This document shows, piece after piece, positions 1 through 11,638 of a DNA stretch of 64,000 nucleotides. The first letter of the stretch is position 1; every line of letters starts with the position of its first letter. The DNA comes from Liquidambar formosana (Eukaryota > Streptophyta > Magnoliopsida > Saxifragales > Altingiaceae). The notes beneath the pieces were generated by a model. It saw only the letters and a list, made by a program, of their open reading frames with translations, ran no database searches and was not told the origin of the DNA. The stretch lies in the NCBI GenBank assembly GCA_039720395.1, contig CM077823.1, positions 34,368,371 to 34,432,370 on the forward strand, given 5' to 3'. The translations under genes and the position numbers were made by a program.

Positions 1-111
1 TATCCTCAGATTTTTTTTCGATTTCTTGAAACGTAAATCTTAAAAATCAATCATCCATCTCTAAAGCTTACTCTCAAAATGCAAATAAACCATGGGGCTA
101 GCTATCTAACC

Positions 112-430
112 CCCTTAGCTATTTTAGCTAGCCAAATCATTTTTTTCCTTCTCTAATGGGTTAGCTATTTTAGCTATCGTTATTTCGGCTAGCTACATTT
201 AGCTAGCGAATGTTCTTTAGCTAAACTATTTTTAGTTAAAAAGGTTATATTTGTCCTCTCCATATGCATCATTCTCTTTTTATCTCTTCACCAATTGATT
301 AAAAAAAGAAAGATTATTAATAAAAATTTGAAATAGCTCAAATTAAAAAAATGTCACTTGGATAGCTAGCTAGCTATTTTAAAAAATGTCATTTTGCTAA
401 CTAAAGTAGCAAAAAAATATTTAATACCCT
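112..430. repeat. AGCT/TAGCTA-rich upstream block
   Basis: This stretch is dense in TAGCTA and GCTAGC palindromes with short T-runs. It recurs upstream of copy 3 at about 12890-13230 with few changes. It may be part of an old MITE, but I could not define termini or a target duplication. No gene is visible between 1 and 958. Confidence 0.4.
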
Positions 431-841
431 TGGAGATGCTCTTAGTCCTTCCTCAAGCCTATGCATTCGATAAGTGAATAAACAGAGAGTCAGAGAATGA
501 AACTCAAAACTTTCAATTTTTGAAACGTAACCCTTTGTTATGTCCACCACTCTTGTGGGTTTGTAAGATAATAATAAGAATAATAAAAACAATTGTGAAT
601 ACAAATAGATGAGAAAAAAGATACAAACTCAAATCAGAAGTTTCCTGAAAATTCCCCCACAATTCTCCCCTTGGACTTCTCCTTAACTATCGCTTGATTT
701 TTCTCGTGTTTTTTTTTCTTCCTTGATGGCATTGTACCAGTCAATTTTGGGGGCTATTGCAGTCAAGTTTTCACGCCTTGATCTTATCAGTGCAGAAATA
801 TATAACAATATAACAAGAGAATAGTCACAAAGGAGACCCTG

Positions 842-847
842 GGTCAA
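842..847. promoter_or_regulatory. W-box-like motif upstream of amylase copy 1
   Basis: GGTCAA is the reverse complement of TTGACC, a WRKY-type W-box core. It lies in a conserved context (GGAGACCCTGGGTCAAC) upstream of every amylase copy: 6069 (copy 2), 17886 (copy 4) and 25910 (copy 5). In copy 3 it is changed to GGTAAA. The motif is short, so a regulatory role is inference. Confidence 0.35.
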
Positions 848-958
848 CTTCACTACTTTTGTAATTTATACTAATTAATTAAAATTACAAATAGATTAGC
901 CTTTATTACCTTTCAAAACCTAATTAATATCCCCAAATATGACTGGGAGTTAGAAAAA

Positions 959-967
959 CTATATATA
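959..967 (+). promoter_or_regulatory. TATA box of amylase copy 1
   Basis: CTATATATA lies about 45 bp before the ATG at 1005. The same box sits at 13751 (copy 3) and about 26045 (copy 5). B-type copies have the weaker CTATATTT at about 6266 and 18030. Confidence 0.65.
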
Positions 968-1004
968 CACACACGAAACTACATATACAAACATACAAGA
1001 AAAC

Positions 1005-4000
1005 ATGAGCAGTACCACTTCTCTATGCTATCTCCTATTTTTCATCTCTCTCATACCCAACTTCACATCTTCTCAAATATTATTTCAGGTACATATAAGA
1101 AATAATATATATATATATATATATATTGTGTGTTATTCTGCAACTATTGAATTCTATGTGATTAAAATAAAGGTTTCTTGACAGGGGTTCAACTGGGAAT
1201 CATGGAAGAAGGAAGGGGGATGGTACAACTTCTTGAAAAACTCCATTCCTGAACTGTCCACCTCTGGAGTTACCCATGTTTGGCTTCCTCAACCTGCTCA
1301 GTCTGCTGCACCTGAAGGTATAAACCATGTGAAGTCATCCTGCTGTACACCTATACTCTGCCTTGAAATGATAGGGTTTCTCTTGTTAATCTTGCATGAA
1401 TAATATAAACTATAATTGTTTGTAGAGTTTTCTCGATCATCTTAATTCTGTTATAGTACGTTAGACACGGTTTCTTCCAATTAAGCTGTATTAGTAATTC
1501 AAATTCAGTAACTATAGTTGCTTATGGTGTTATTGTATCTGATTTCTACCTGATTTTGATGCAATGCAGTCTAGCTGTATGATCAAATGATTATAAGTTT
1601 CTGGTGATATATATTTATATGTAGACATGTACATCTATACAGCAATGTTCAGGTGCTTGACGGCATGCATATGTGTTGCTGATAGTGATTGTTCATATTT
1701 GTCACACTCTTGCGCGTGATTGTCATGAACAGTCCTCATCAGCGTTGCACCCACTTGAACATTTCATATCATATAGGTTAAGTACACATAGTAAGTGGTA
1801 CTTTTCTTTTTTTTTTTTTTTTTTTTTTTCTGTCTCATTATATTCTAGTCTTGGCCAAAATGCATTGGAAATGTTTAAGTGTTGAAATTTCTTTGCAAAA
1901 TTTTCTTCAAGGCTCTGTTAGGACCTCAGAAAGTAGGAGGGAAAGGAAAAGAAAATTCTTAAAATTGATTTAAAATGATTTGCTTTCTTTAGCATTTTCT
2001 TTTATGAGTTCCTTTTCTTTCCCTAGTTCTTCTCAAGATCCAAATATAGGCTAAAGGTCAAAGAAGAAATTTTGAAAATTTGAAGTTTGAATGCATTGAA
2101 TGTTCAAAACTTTGAAAGTTCTTGTAATAAAAATAAAATTTAAAAATTTAAAAAATCCGTAACTTGGTCGCAATTCAAAATGTGTGATTCTTGTTATCTT
2201 TTCACTTGTTGCTGCTTATGAAGGGAGTACTTGAGTTCAGATTTATGAGATGATGGTGATCATTGCAACAATAATTTAAAAATGGGGACTTTGGCTACAA
2301 GTCTATAAAGTTGGACTTGTGCAGCCGTAAGTTTATCATAAAATGTTATGTTGCCAAAGGTTCCCCTTAAATATTTTCAAACAATATTACCCTTTCAAAA
2401 ACGTCCCCCTTAGAAAGTTACATATAATCAATGTAACTATTTTTTTTAATGCATAATTTTATATTCATCATGGGTCTTTTTACTAATTTTCCAAAAAAAA
2501 CAAAAAAAAAAAAAATCAATTAAATCTGAGCAAACATCTACTTGTAACTAAAGTATATACTAAACTCACAGAAAAAAAGTTACATGAAAACAATTACTTT
2601 TAAGTTAATTGTGACTTAATTTTAGTCACAAAATATTTAAATTTTACAATTTTTTAATTTCAAACAAATTAATTTAACTGATTCAATAGTTGCATCTAAT
2701 AAATTTAATAATTTTGCTTGGGGAATTGAACCCATATTAAAATAGTCACATGTTTATTTATTTTAAAACCAATACATGTAAATAAGTAATCAATTTAACT
2801 ATTTTTTTTTATACATAATTTTATTTTCATCAAGGGTCTTGTTTTGAAAGACTCGACGAATAGATTTCAAATATATTAATTTTATTGGAAGTCAATGTGT
2901 AGATCAAAAGTTATGTCCTTTTAAAATTTGAAAACAAAAAATAATATTTAAGGGTACACTTGACTTTATGCATTTACTACGGTTACAAAAATAAACTCAT
3001 TTTACTTAAAAGTGAACTTATAGTTACATAAGTTGGCCGCATAGACCTATGCCTCCATAAGTCCTACAAAAGTAGACATTTTGCTAATTTCCCCTTTAAA
3101 ATTAATATGTAATTCCTGTATGCCTTGACAGAGATTACCCATCTTTCATTTGAAATTTTTTCCTTGATCTCATGCTTCAATGCATTTTTTCCTTTATCTC
3201 TCAAGGGTACCTGCCAGGAAGGCTCTATGATCTCAACGCGTCAAGATATGGAAACCAAGATGAATTAAAGTCACTGATTAATGCCTTTCATGGCAAGGGA
3301 ATCCAATGCATTGCAGACATAGTAATAAACCACAGAACTGCAGAAAGGCAAGATGAGAGAGGAATATATGCCATCTTCGAAGGAGGAACTCCGGACGATC
3401 GCCTCGACTGGGGGCCATCTTTTATCTGCAGTGATGACACTAAATATTCTGATGGCACAGGGAATCCTGATAGTGGAGCCCCATATGATCCTGCTCCAGA
3501 CGTTGACCACATAAACACACGGGTCCAAAGAGAGCTATCGGACTGGATGAATTGGCTAAAAAATGATATTGGGTTTGATGGATGGCGATTCGACTTTGCT
3601 AGGGGATATTCCCCTGCTTTTACCAAGTTATATATGGAAAATACTATGCCAACATTTGCAGTAGGGGAAATTTGGAATCCACTTGCCTATGGACGTGATG
3701 GAAAACCGGAGTACAACCAGGATGCTCATCGGCAGAACATTTCGGACTGGGTAAAAGCTGCTGGTGGAGTTGTGACAGCATTTGATTTTACGACTAAAGG
3801 AATACTTCAAACTGCGGTCGAAGGGGAGCTAGGAAGGATGAAAGATTCAAATGGAAGGGCTCCAGGAATGATTGGGATGTTGCCAGGAAATGCTGTGACT
3901 TTCATAGATAATCATGATACACAACAAAATTGGACATTCCCATCGGACAAAGTCATGCAGGGATATGTTTATATTCTCACTCATCCAGGGATCCCATCAA

Positions 4001-5004
4001 TAGTAATTCCTAAATCCTCGTTTCTTTTTAGCTTTCTTTTTCTATTTAGATATTATTGACTAGAGCTGTTTTAAGTACCCAAAAATTATATCCAGAAAAG
4101 GGTTCTTGAATCCTCTAGTCCTGTGTTTGGAGTGGAGGATTTATAATTTGTTGACGACAAATTCTTCAACTGCCCAAAACGTGGAACAACTTCATTTGTT
4201 GTGCCAGAAGTATCTCTAGAATATAAACTGGCTAAAAGACCACCATTCATAACACAATGTGCAGCACTTCCATTACATTAGTCATAGAAATATCAGAGCA
4301 CTTGGAGTTTTCGGCAAACTTGTCTAGGATCTGCTTTCTCAAATCACTGGTGTTGATGCCCAATATGTTGCCCAACACACGTTGGTTATCCTTGTAAGCA
4401 AAACATGAAAAAAAAGGTAGCATTTATATTTAGATTTTTTTTTTTTTTGGATTAAGCAACATTTATTTTTACAGTAAGCATTAAGTGTTAATGTTTGAAC
4501 TCCTGCTCTTTTCCAAGTCTATAGTTGTAATGGTTTTGAGAAAAGGAGCAATGCATGCTATATGCAATTAGCAGGTCCAACTCCAATCTCCCATCACTAT
4601 CGCATATCAGCGATGATAAACTCAAACAATGGATCATATTGATAGGAAATTCTTCCGTTATGTTACCGTTGATTAGTGTATTCTTAGAAAATCAAATCTG
4701 CCCGTAGGTTATACTTGGAACTCATTTGTGTGTTATCATCTTGTGACAGTTTTATAACCACTTCTTTGACTGGGGTCTGAAAGACGAGATCTCTAAGCTC
4801 ACTGCAATCAGAACAAGGAACGGGATCAAACCCAGCAGTGCCTTGCGTATTCTAGCCTCCGATCCAGATCTCTACGTAGCCATGATAGACGAAAAAATCA
4901 TTGCCAAGATTGGGTCAAGGTATGAGGTCGGAGACCTTGTCCCTCCAGGCTTCCAAATTGCTACTTCTGGAAATGATTATGCTGTATGGGAGAAAACAAT
5001 GTAA
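1005..5004 (+). CDS. Secreted alpha-amylase (GH13), copy 1, type A
   Basis: Hydrolyses internal alpha-1,4 links of starch; the plant AMY1-type enzyme is secreted. Four exons are supported by GT/AG sites and phase: 1005-1088, 1185-1317, 3206-4002, 4750-5004, encoding 422 residues. A signal peptide covers about residues 1-23 ([20 protein letters not shown]). The GH13 barrel follows, with INHRTAER, the nucleophile Asp202 in [10 protein letters not shown], acid/base Glu227 in VGEIW and Asp310 in FIDNHD; the C-terminal beta domain is in exon 4. The start is fixed by its match to copies 2-5. Two oddities: Gly-Ser-Thr just after FIDNHDT is missing (9-nt in-frame loss against copies 2, 3 and 5), and intron 2 carries an 811-bp transposon. 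An AATAAA lies at 5127-5132. A long open frame beginning at 3172 is intron read-through, not a start. Confidence 0.9.
2284..3094. mobile_element. Mutator-like MITE in intron 2 of amylase copy 1
   Basis: About 811 bp bounded by GGGGACTTTGGC... and ...GCTAATTTCCCC, imperfect terminal inverted repeats of about 45 bp. It is flanked by TTTAAAA repeats (2275 and 3095; 8 of 9 bases match if extended to 9 bp). Copies 3 and 5 have the uninterrupted site in the same intron, so they act as empty sites. No ORF is visible. The 8-9 bp target duplication suggests a MULE-type family. Confidence 0.7.
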
Positions 5005-5539
5005 CGATGTTATGATCATTTTTAAAATGTATATGTAACAGAGTTTATGACCCAATTAATAATATCTCTGTTATAAGTGAATTTGAAAGTCTTCAACAAA
5101 TTTATATGTTGAATTATTATTGATGAAATAAAAGCTAAGGCATCCAATCATTATAAAGTTTTGTTTCTTTTCTTGTAGGCAAGAGGAAATCCACAGTAAG
5201 CTTTTAGAGGTACTGAGGACCAACAACTCAACAAGATTATTTTATAGATAAAAAGATAATACCCAGTATTATCTTTAAACGAGGGATTAAGAGATGTGAG
5301 TTGGATTGTTGGAGGGTCTTTTTTTTTTCTTTTTTCCTCTCAAGATTGGAATTTGTGCCTTATGCACTTGGTAGTATGAGAATCCAACTATTACATCAGA
5401 CAAAGGTCCCTTAACAAATGTAGAAAAGGAATATTAAGGTTTTTTTTTTTGGTTATGCCAAACGATTGGTATCCTAGGCCTTACTCCTCCTAAGCTTAAG
5501 ACCCAGACTAGTCCCTCTTCAAGCTTGAGCTCGGATTTA
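5005..5539 (+). other. 3' flank of amylase copy 1, no gene seen
   Basis: Contains the 3' UTR-like region and a stretch at 5160-5280 that is found again 3' of copy 5 up to the N gap. Poly-T runs lie at about 5320 and 5440. I see no coding sequence. Confidence 0.5.
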
Positions 5540-5773
5540 GTGCTGGGGTCAAAAAAACCTAGCACTGTGCTGTGCTGGGTTAAGGGGATTGCGACACCTT
5601 GGCGCAGTAAAGCAAGTGAACTGCTTGGATCAAAAGATCAAAAAGCACTCCCATTGAGGTCATTTCAACAACCTTTTTGATTTTTTAATCCAAGCCGTTC
5701 ATTTGCTTTATTATGCTATGGTGTCTTGATCCCCTTAACCCAACAAAGTGCTGAGTTTTTTTTAACCCATCAC
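5540..5773. mobile_element. TA-flanked MITE between amylase copies 1 and 2
   Basis: A 234-bp fold-back. The left end GTGCTGGGGTCAAAAAAACC and the right end (reverse complement GTGATGGGTTAAAAAAAACT) pair over about 100 bp of imperfect inverted repeat, and TA flanks each side (5538-5539, 5774-5775). A TA target suggests Tc1/mariner-type mobilisation. The paralogous insertion at 17379-17607 shows it predates the block duplication. Confidence 0.65.
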
Positions 5774-6030
5774 TAAAATAAAAAAATGAGCAAAGCTAAT
5801 ATAAACAAATGTGAATAGAAGTAGGTGAGAAAAGATCAATACAAGTTCAAATAAGAAGTTTCTTGAATGTTCCCCCACAATTCTCTTCTTGGACTTTTTC
5901 CTTAACTATCACTTGATTTTTCTCTTGGGTTCCTTTTTTATTTTTATTTTTTTGTTTTTTAAGCATTGTACAAGTCAATTTTATGGGCAATTTCAATCAA
6001 GTACGTTTTCACACCTTCATCTGGTCAGTG

Positions 6031-6137
6031 CAGCACTCTGACTAGAGATAGTGACAAAGGAGACCCTGGGTCAACCTCACACTGACCAGCACTATCTAAC
6101 TAGAGATAGTGATAAAGGAGACCCTGGGTCGACCTCA
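6031..6137 (+). promoter_or_regulatory. Tandem-duplicated promoter segment of amylase copy 2
   Basis: A unit of about 55 bp containing AGAGATAGTGA...GGAGACCCTGGGTC occurs twice (6031-6083 and 6088-6137). The paralogous promoter of copy 4 has it once. The second unit has GGTCGA where the first has the W-box-like GGTCAA. The copy ACTATCT-AACT-AGATAGT-like arm can fold into a short hairpin. Confidence 0.6.
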
Positions 6138-6307
6138 CTCCTTTTATACTAATTAATTAATCAAAATGACAAATGGATAGCCTTGATTACCTTTCAAAAC
6201 CTAATTAATATCCCCAAAAAAGGAGCAACTCCCAATTCCCAAATATAACAGGGAGTTAGAAAAAACTATATTTACAGAAAACTACATACACAAACATACA
6301 AGAAAAC

Positions 6308-9300
6308 ATGAGCATTGGCACTTCTCTATGCTATCTCCTATTTTTCATCTCTCTCATACCCAACTCCTCATCTTCTCAAATATTATTTCAGGTACATACA
6401 AGAAATAGTATATATCTATATATCTATGTTGTGTGTGTTTTTGTGCAACTATTGTTCCTATATGATTAAAAATAAAGGTTTATTTGACAGGGGTTCAACT
6501 GGGAATCATGGAAGAAGGAAGGGGGATGGTACAACTTCTTGAAAAACTCCATTCCTGAACTGGCTACCTCGGGAATTACACATGTTTGGCTTCCTCAACC
6601 TGCTCAATCTGTTGGACCTGAAGGTATACACTCTGTGAAGTCATCATGTTGCACACATAGAATCTGCCATGAAATTAATGATTGGGTTTCTTTTGTTAAG
6701 CTTGAATGAATTTTTTAAATTGAGTAACTATAATTGTTTGTAGAGCTTCCTGATCTTAATTATGCTGTAGTAGACACACTTTCTTCTAATTAAGTTGTGT
6801 TAGAAATTCAAACTATTTATGGTGTTGTTGTATCGATTTCGATCTAAGTTTGATGCAATGCAGTCTAGCTGTAGGATCAAATGATCAAATGAGATATATG
6901 TAGGCATATATATCGTAAGGGCAATGTTCTAAATTCTCACATTACATATTAGTCTTGGCCAAAACGCAGAGGTAATGTTGAAGTGGTGAAGTTTCTTTGC
7001 AAAATTTTCTTTAAAGCTCTGTTTGGATCTTGGAAAGTAGGGGGAAAGGGAAAAGAAAATGCTTAAAGTTACTTTTTTTAAAATCCAAATGTCAGATGGA
7101 ATTCAAAGTTGGTATTCTTGTTATCTTTTCATGAGTTGATGCTTCTGAGTTGAAGTGGGCATAATCTTGGCAATTGAGTTGATGTAAAAATATCTCTTTT
7201 TTTCTTTTTGCTCTTCATCGGAAAAAAAAAAAAACGTAATTAAGTTTAGATTTATGAGATGATGAAAATGATGGTGATCATCACAACAATATTTAAAATC
7301 AATTAATATGAAATTCCTGTATGGCTTGATCATCACAACATCTTTCATTTGAAATCTTTGCCTTGATTCACATGCTTCAATGTATTTTTTTCACCATCTC
7401 TCAAGGGTACATGCCAGGAAGGCTCTATGATCTCAATGCGTCGAAATATGGAAACCAAGATGAATTAAAGTCACTGATAAATGCCTTCCATGGCAAGGGA
7501 ATCCAATGCATTGCAGACATAGTAATAAACCACAGAACTGCAGAAAGGAAAGATGGGAGAGGAATATATGCCATCTTCGAAGGAGGAACTCCAGATAATC
7601 GCCTCGACTGGGGGCCATCCTTCATCTGTGGTGATGACACTCAATATAGCGATGGCACAGGAAATCCTGATAGTGAAGCCCCATTTGATCCTGCCCCAGA
7701 CATCGACCACATAAACACAAGGGTCCAGAGAGAGCTGTCAGATTGGATGAATTGGCTAAAAACTGATATTGGTTTTGATGGATGGCGATTTGACTTTGCT
7801 AGGGGATATTCCCCTGCTTTTACCAAGTTATATATGAAAAACACTATGCCAAAAATTGCAGTCGGAGAAGTTTGGAGTTCTCTTGCTTATGGAAGTGATG
7901 GAAAGCCAGAGTATGATTAGGATGCTCATCGGCGTGAGCTTGTGAATTGGGTAAAAGCTGCTGGAGGAGTTGTGACAGCCTTTGATTTTACAACGAAAGG
8001 GATCCTTCAAGCTGCAGTCAAAGGGGAGCTAGGGAGGATGAAGGACTCAAATGGACGGGCTCCAGGTATGATTGGAATGTTGCCAAGAAATGCTGTGACT
8101 TTCATTGATAATCATGATACAGGTTCTACACAACTACTTTGGCCTTTCCCATCAGACAAAGTCATGCAGGGATATGTTTATATTCTCACTCATCCAGGGA
8201 TCCCATCAATAGTAATTCCTAATCCCTTGTTCCTTTGTTCCCTTTCTTTTCTTGCTAGATAACTAATATCATCATATTGTTGATTAAAGCTGTTTAAGTA
8301 CAGAAGTATATCCAGAAAAGGGTCCTCGAACTCTCTAGTCCTGTGTTTGGAGTGGAGGCTAGGATTAACAATTTGTTGACAGAAATTCTTCAACTGTCCG
8401 AAATATGGGAGAAGAATTTCATTTTTTTATACAAGAAGTGACTCTAGAATATAAATTGACTATAAGATCACCATTCATATCATATTGTGCGGCACTTCAT
8501 GACATTAGCAAAAGATGAATCAGAGCAGTTTTGAGTTTTTTGGGCAACTTGTCAAGGATATGCTTTCTCAAAGTATGGGTGTTGTTGCCCAATATGTTGT
8601 TGGTTATCTTACTAGGCAACATATAAAAAGAAAGTAGCATTTATATTTTGAGTAAGCATTTGCTGTTAAGTGTTAATCTTTGAGCTCCTGCTTCCTTGCA
8701 AGTCTTTTGAGAAATGGGAAAATACATGGTATATAGAATTAGCAGGTCTTAAGTCCAATGCCACCCAGGCTTTTGGAGTGTGGGTAAGATTGGACTAGGT
8801 TGTGCTAAGACTTAGATGTGGTATATAAAGAGGGTTTCACGCCTCTAAAAGTTGTCTAGACTTTTGGAGTGTAGTGTGACTGCAAGTCTGCTGTAGTACT
8901 TCATTACCTCTATTCAGTCATACCGATGCATGGTTCTATAACTTTTCTCCCTTTCCATCTTACCCATAGCAAAAAAGAATTTTGAAAAAAAAAAAGAAGG
9001 TCCCATTACCAAATATCAGCAATGATAAACTTAGACAACGGATCCGTATTCATGAAAGGAAATTCTTCAGTCATGTTACTGTTGATTAGTGTATTCTTTT
9101 AAAATCAAATATGCCCATGTGATCATGTTTGAACTAATTTATATCTTATCTTGTGACAGTTTTATGATCACTTCTTTGACTGGGGTCTGAAAGATGAGAT
9201 CTCTAAGCTCACAGCAATCAGGGAGAGGAACAAGATCAAACCCTGCAGTGCCTTGCGTATTCTAGCGCCTGATCCGGATCTCTACGTTGCCAAGATAGAT

Positions 9301-9417
9301 GAGAAAATCATTGCCAAGATAGGGTCAAGGTATGATGTTGGAAACCTTGTCCCTTCAGGCTTCAAAATTGCTACTTCTGGAAATGATTATGCTGTGTGGG
9401 GGGAGTTAAAAATGTAG
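6308..9417 (+). pseudogene. Alpha-amylase copy 2, type B, with one nonsense codon
   Basis: Exons 6308-6391, 6491-6623, 7406-8211 and 9160-9417 keep all splice sites and would encode 426 residues, but codon 244 is TAG (7918-7920). Copies 1, 3 and 5 have CAG there, inside the EYNQDAHRQ segment, so one C-to-T change explains it. The frame stays open before and after. Asp202, Glu227 and the last catalytic Asp (DNHDTGSTQ) are present. A product ending at residue 243 would lack the third catalytic Asp and the C-terminal domain. Exon 4 is the most divergent of the family and ends GELKM instead of EKTM. An AATAAA follows near 9537. Loss is recent or the call is a sequence error; otherwise it would be an intact gene. 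Confidence 0.85.
8755..8998. other. Copy-2-specific insertion in amylase intron 3
   Basis: Intron 3 of copy 2 carries about 240 bp not found in introns 3 of copies 1, 3 and 5. It contains TATATAAAGAGGG, two TTTTGGAGTGT motifs about 100 bp apart and an A-rich 3' end at 8976-8997. That suggests a small retroelement (SINE or TRIM-like), but no clean target duplication was found. Confidence 0.35.
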
Positions 9418-11638
9418 TGTTTTATGATCATCTTTGAAATGTATATGTAACAGAGTTTATGATTCAATTAGCAATATCTCTCTTATAAGTGATTCTGAAA
9501 TCTTCAACAAAATTTATATGTTGAGTCATTATTGATGAAATAAAAGCTAAGACATCCAATCATTATAACAAGTTTTGTTCCTTTCCTTTTTGATAAGAGG
9601 AAATCCACAGTAAGCTTTTAGAGGTAGACCCCAAATTGGAAAACGTTGTGCATTGGACGGACCAGCTAGGTGCCTGGGTCCATGACCAAGGGTGGGCTTA
9701 CTTGGTATGACTCTTCTATGGTTGTCTCTAATGTCATGGTCCTCAACGCGATTTCTTCCTAGTATGTCTTTGGTACGTGACGCCTCGCACATGGTTCCCT
9801 ATTTATGCGTCTGGCATCTCGTACTGTTAAAGGCCCCAACATTAATTGGTATGGAATGGTTGGCATTCAACCTATGAAGACTAATTGCCTTGTGAGTTGT
9901 GACCAACTAGTGAAATGTGAATTGGATACAAATTTGTTGGAGAACTCACTTAGACATGTTAGTTTGTTTAATTTGAAATTAAATAATTTAAAAAGTCTAA
10001 TATAATATTGAAGGTACAATCTATTATCTTGAAATAACAAATTCAAGAAAATAATGATTATCATTACAAATAAGTATGGAAATTCAAAATAATGGTATTT
10101 CATAAAGTCCTTAGAATTGATTTTACAACAGCAACTATAGCAACTATAGTAATAACTTCAATATTTTAAAATATTCTAATTCAAGATGATGAATTTATGC
10201 CTTAAACCTTCTGTAAAATTTCTTGAATTATTTAATTTCGAATTAAACGTCCAAACAGACCCATACTTAATGACCCAAATTAGTGACTGCTAGTGACTCA
10301 ATTAATGAACGTCCCAAGCACTAATAGAGTTTGGATTCTCACATCAAATATTTTGGACACATTTTTTATCAATTCAAAATAAATAAAAAATAAAAAAACC
10401 CAACCTACCAAGTCGGTATACCGGCCAGGATTGCTCACTTTTGACGCCCTTACTTTACAGTCTATCTTTTAATTATATTTTTTTTTCTTGGTGGGGCCAT
10501 GGGGGACTAGGGAGAAGGACCCCTCCAATCTAACAAAGACGCAAAAAGATGGACTCCTCCATCTAACAAATTCATCCATCTTAGCTAGATCAAAAATTCT
10601 GTGACCAAAGACTTTGAGGAAACATAGCTAACATGGTCACGTCTTCTAACATCTTTTGTACTTGAGAAAAACTTACAAAACGTGTGAAACGGGTGATGAA
10701 TATTATGAGTTCAAGAGTTTGATTCTGACACGTAATTAAAATTGTAAAGCCAAATTATAATTGGATGGAAATGATCATTCCTCTTGAGTTGGGAATGAAT
10801 GCCTATTCCCGTCAAAGAGGAAATAAATTTTACAAAGGAATGATCATTTTATTCTTTTGGACTACCAAACAAATCACTTGGGATAATGCTTAGAATCACC
10901 AATCCGTTCCCACCTTTATTCTCTCATAACAAACGCAATTTAGGCTATTTTTTATGTATGAACGGAAATGGGAATAGAATGGTGATTCCATAATTTTTAA
11001 AAAATAAAGTCAACATTTGGTAGGCCTAAAGAATAGAATGTCGATTCCCTTGTCGGAGCCTATTTACTTCAAAAAAAGAATAATCATTTCTTCCCAAATT
11101 AAGAGAAATAGCCATATATTCCCACCTTTTGAAGAATATGACAGAGTGGTTTTCATCTCATCTTTTCCATTTCATTCCCACTCTTTACCAAACATTGGAA
11201 TATAATAACCATTTCATCAAGGGTTTAATTTCTTTTGTGCCCTTATCATCTTGAATCCCAGCATTCAATTCTATTGGGCCAACCATACTCGAAAGCTCCC
11301 TAGGTAATTGACATTAATTCTTCAATTTGTTTTATTTAAGAACCTGTCTTGCAAAATCAATTTGTTTTATTTTATAAACTACACGAATGAATTTTTTACA
11401 CTCAAATTTCACAATACATTTAGACACCTCATTTGGAGTGAAATTCATCCAACTAATCGGAACATGTTGAATTTTGACATTAAAAAAAAAAAAAAAAAAC
11501 AAAAAAACAAAACAGGAAGTCAAAAATCACTAAATTGTATGTCCTACACAAAATAAATAGACGAAATATAGTAGAATTTTAAATTTACCCCTTTGGTCCT
11601 TCAATTGTGATAAACAAAAACCCGAGTATAATTTATAA
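9418..11638. other. Intergenic, no gene seen
   Basis: The first 200 bp repeat the 3' flank of the other copies. The rest is AT-rich and unique to this interval. 10750-11210 has repeated GGAATGATCATT/GGGAATAGAATGG-like motifs in both orientations, possibly an old fold-back element without clear ends. Short open frames have no recognisable family features. Confidence 0.4.

Larger units (their letters stand above)
1..6720 (+). repeat. Segmental duplication, block 1 (amylase copy 1 plus 5' part of copy 2)
   Basis: From base 1 the sequence is nearly collinear with 12796 onward. It shares the AGCT-rich upstream block, the promoter, all four exons of an A-type amylase, the TA-flanked MITE near 5.5 kb, and the promoter and exons 1-2 of a B-type amylase. 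The left edge is outside the window because base 1 is already inside the repeat. Block 1 differs by an 811-bp insertion in intron 2 of copy 1 and by about 170 bp 3' of copy 1 that is absent from block 2. Extents are by eye. Confidence 0.85.

Noticed and set aside
112..430. TAGCTA-rich block as a defined MITE
   Set aside because: No matching terminal repeats or target duplication could be found.
3172..3205. ATG at 3172 (and equivalents at 15140, 27428) as amylase starts
   Set aside because: They lie in the end of intron 2 before a CTCTCAAG acceptor. The true N-terminus with signal peptide is in exon 1.
3271..3810. Antisense open frames within amylase exon 3 (and equivalents in other copies)
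   Set aside because: They mirror the conserved codons of the sense exon and recur in every paralogue for that reason.
6308..9417. Copy 2 amylase as a functional gene by stop-codon read-through
   Set aside because: No read-through context or selection signal can be shown; a simple nonsense change explains it.
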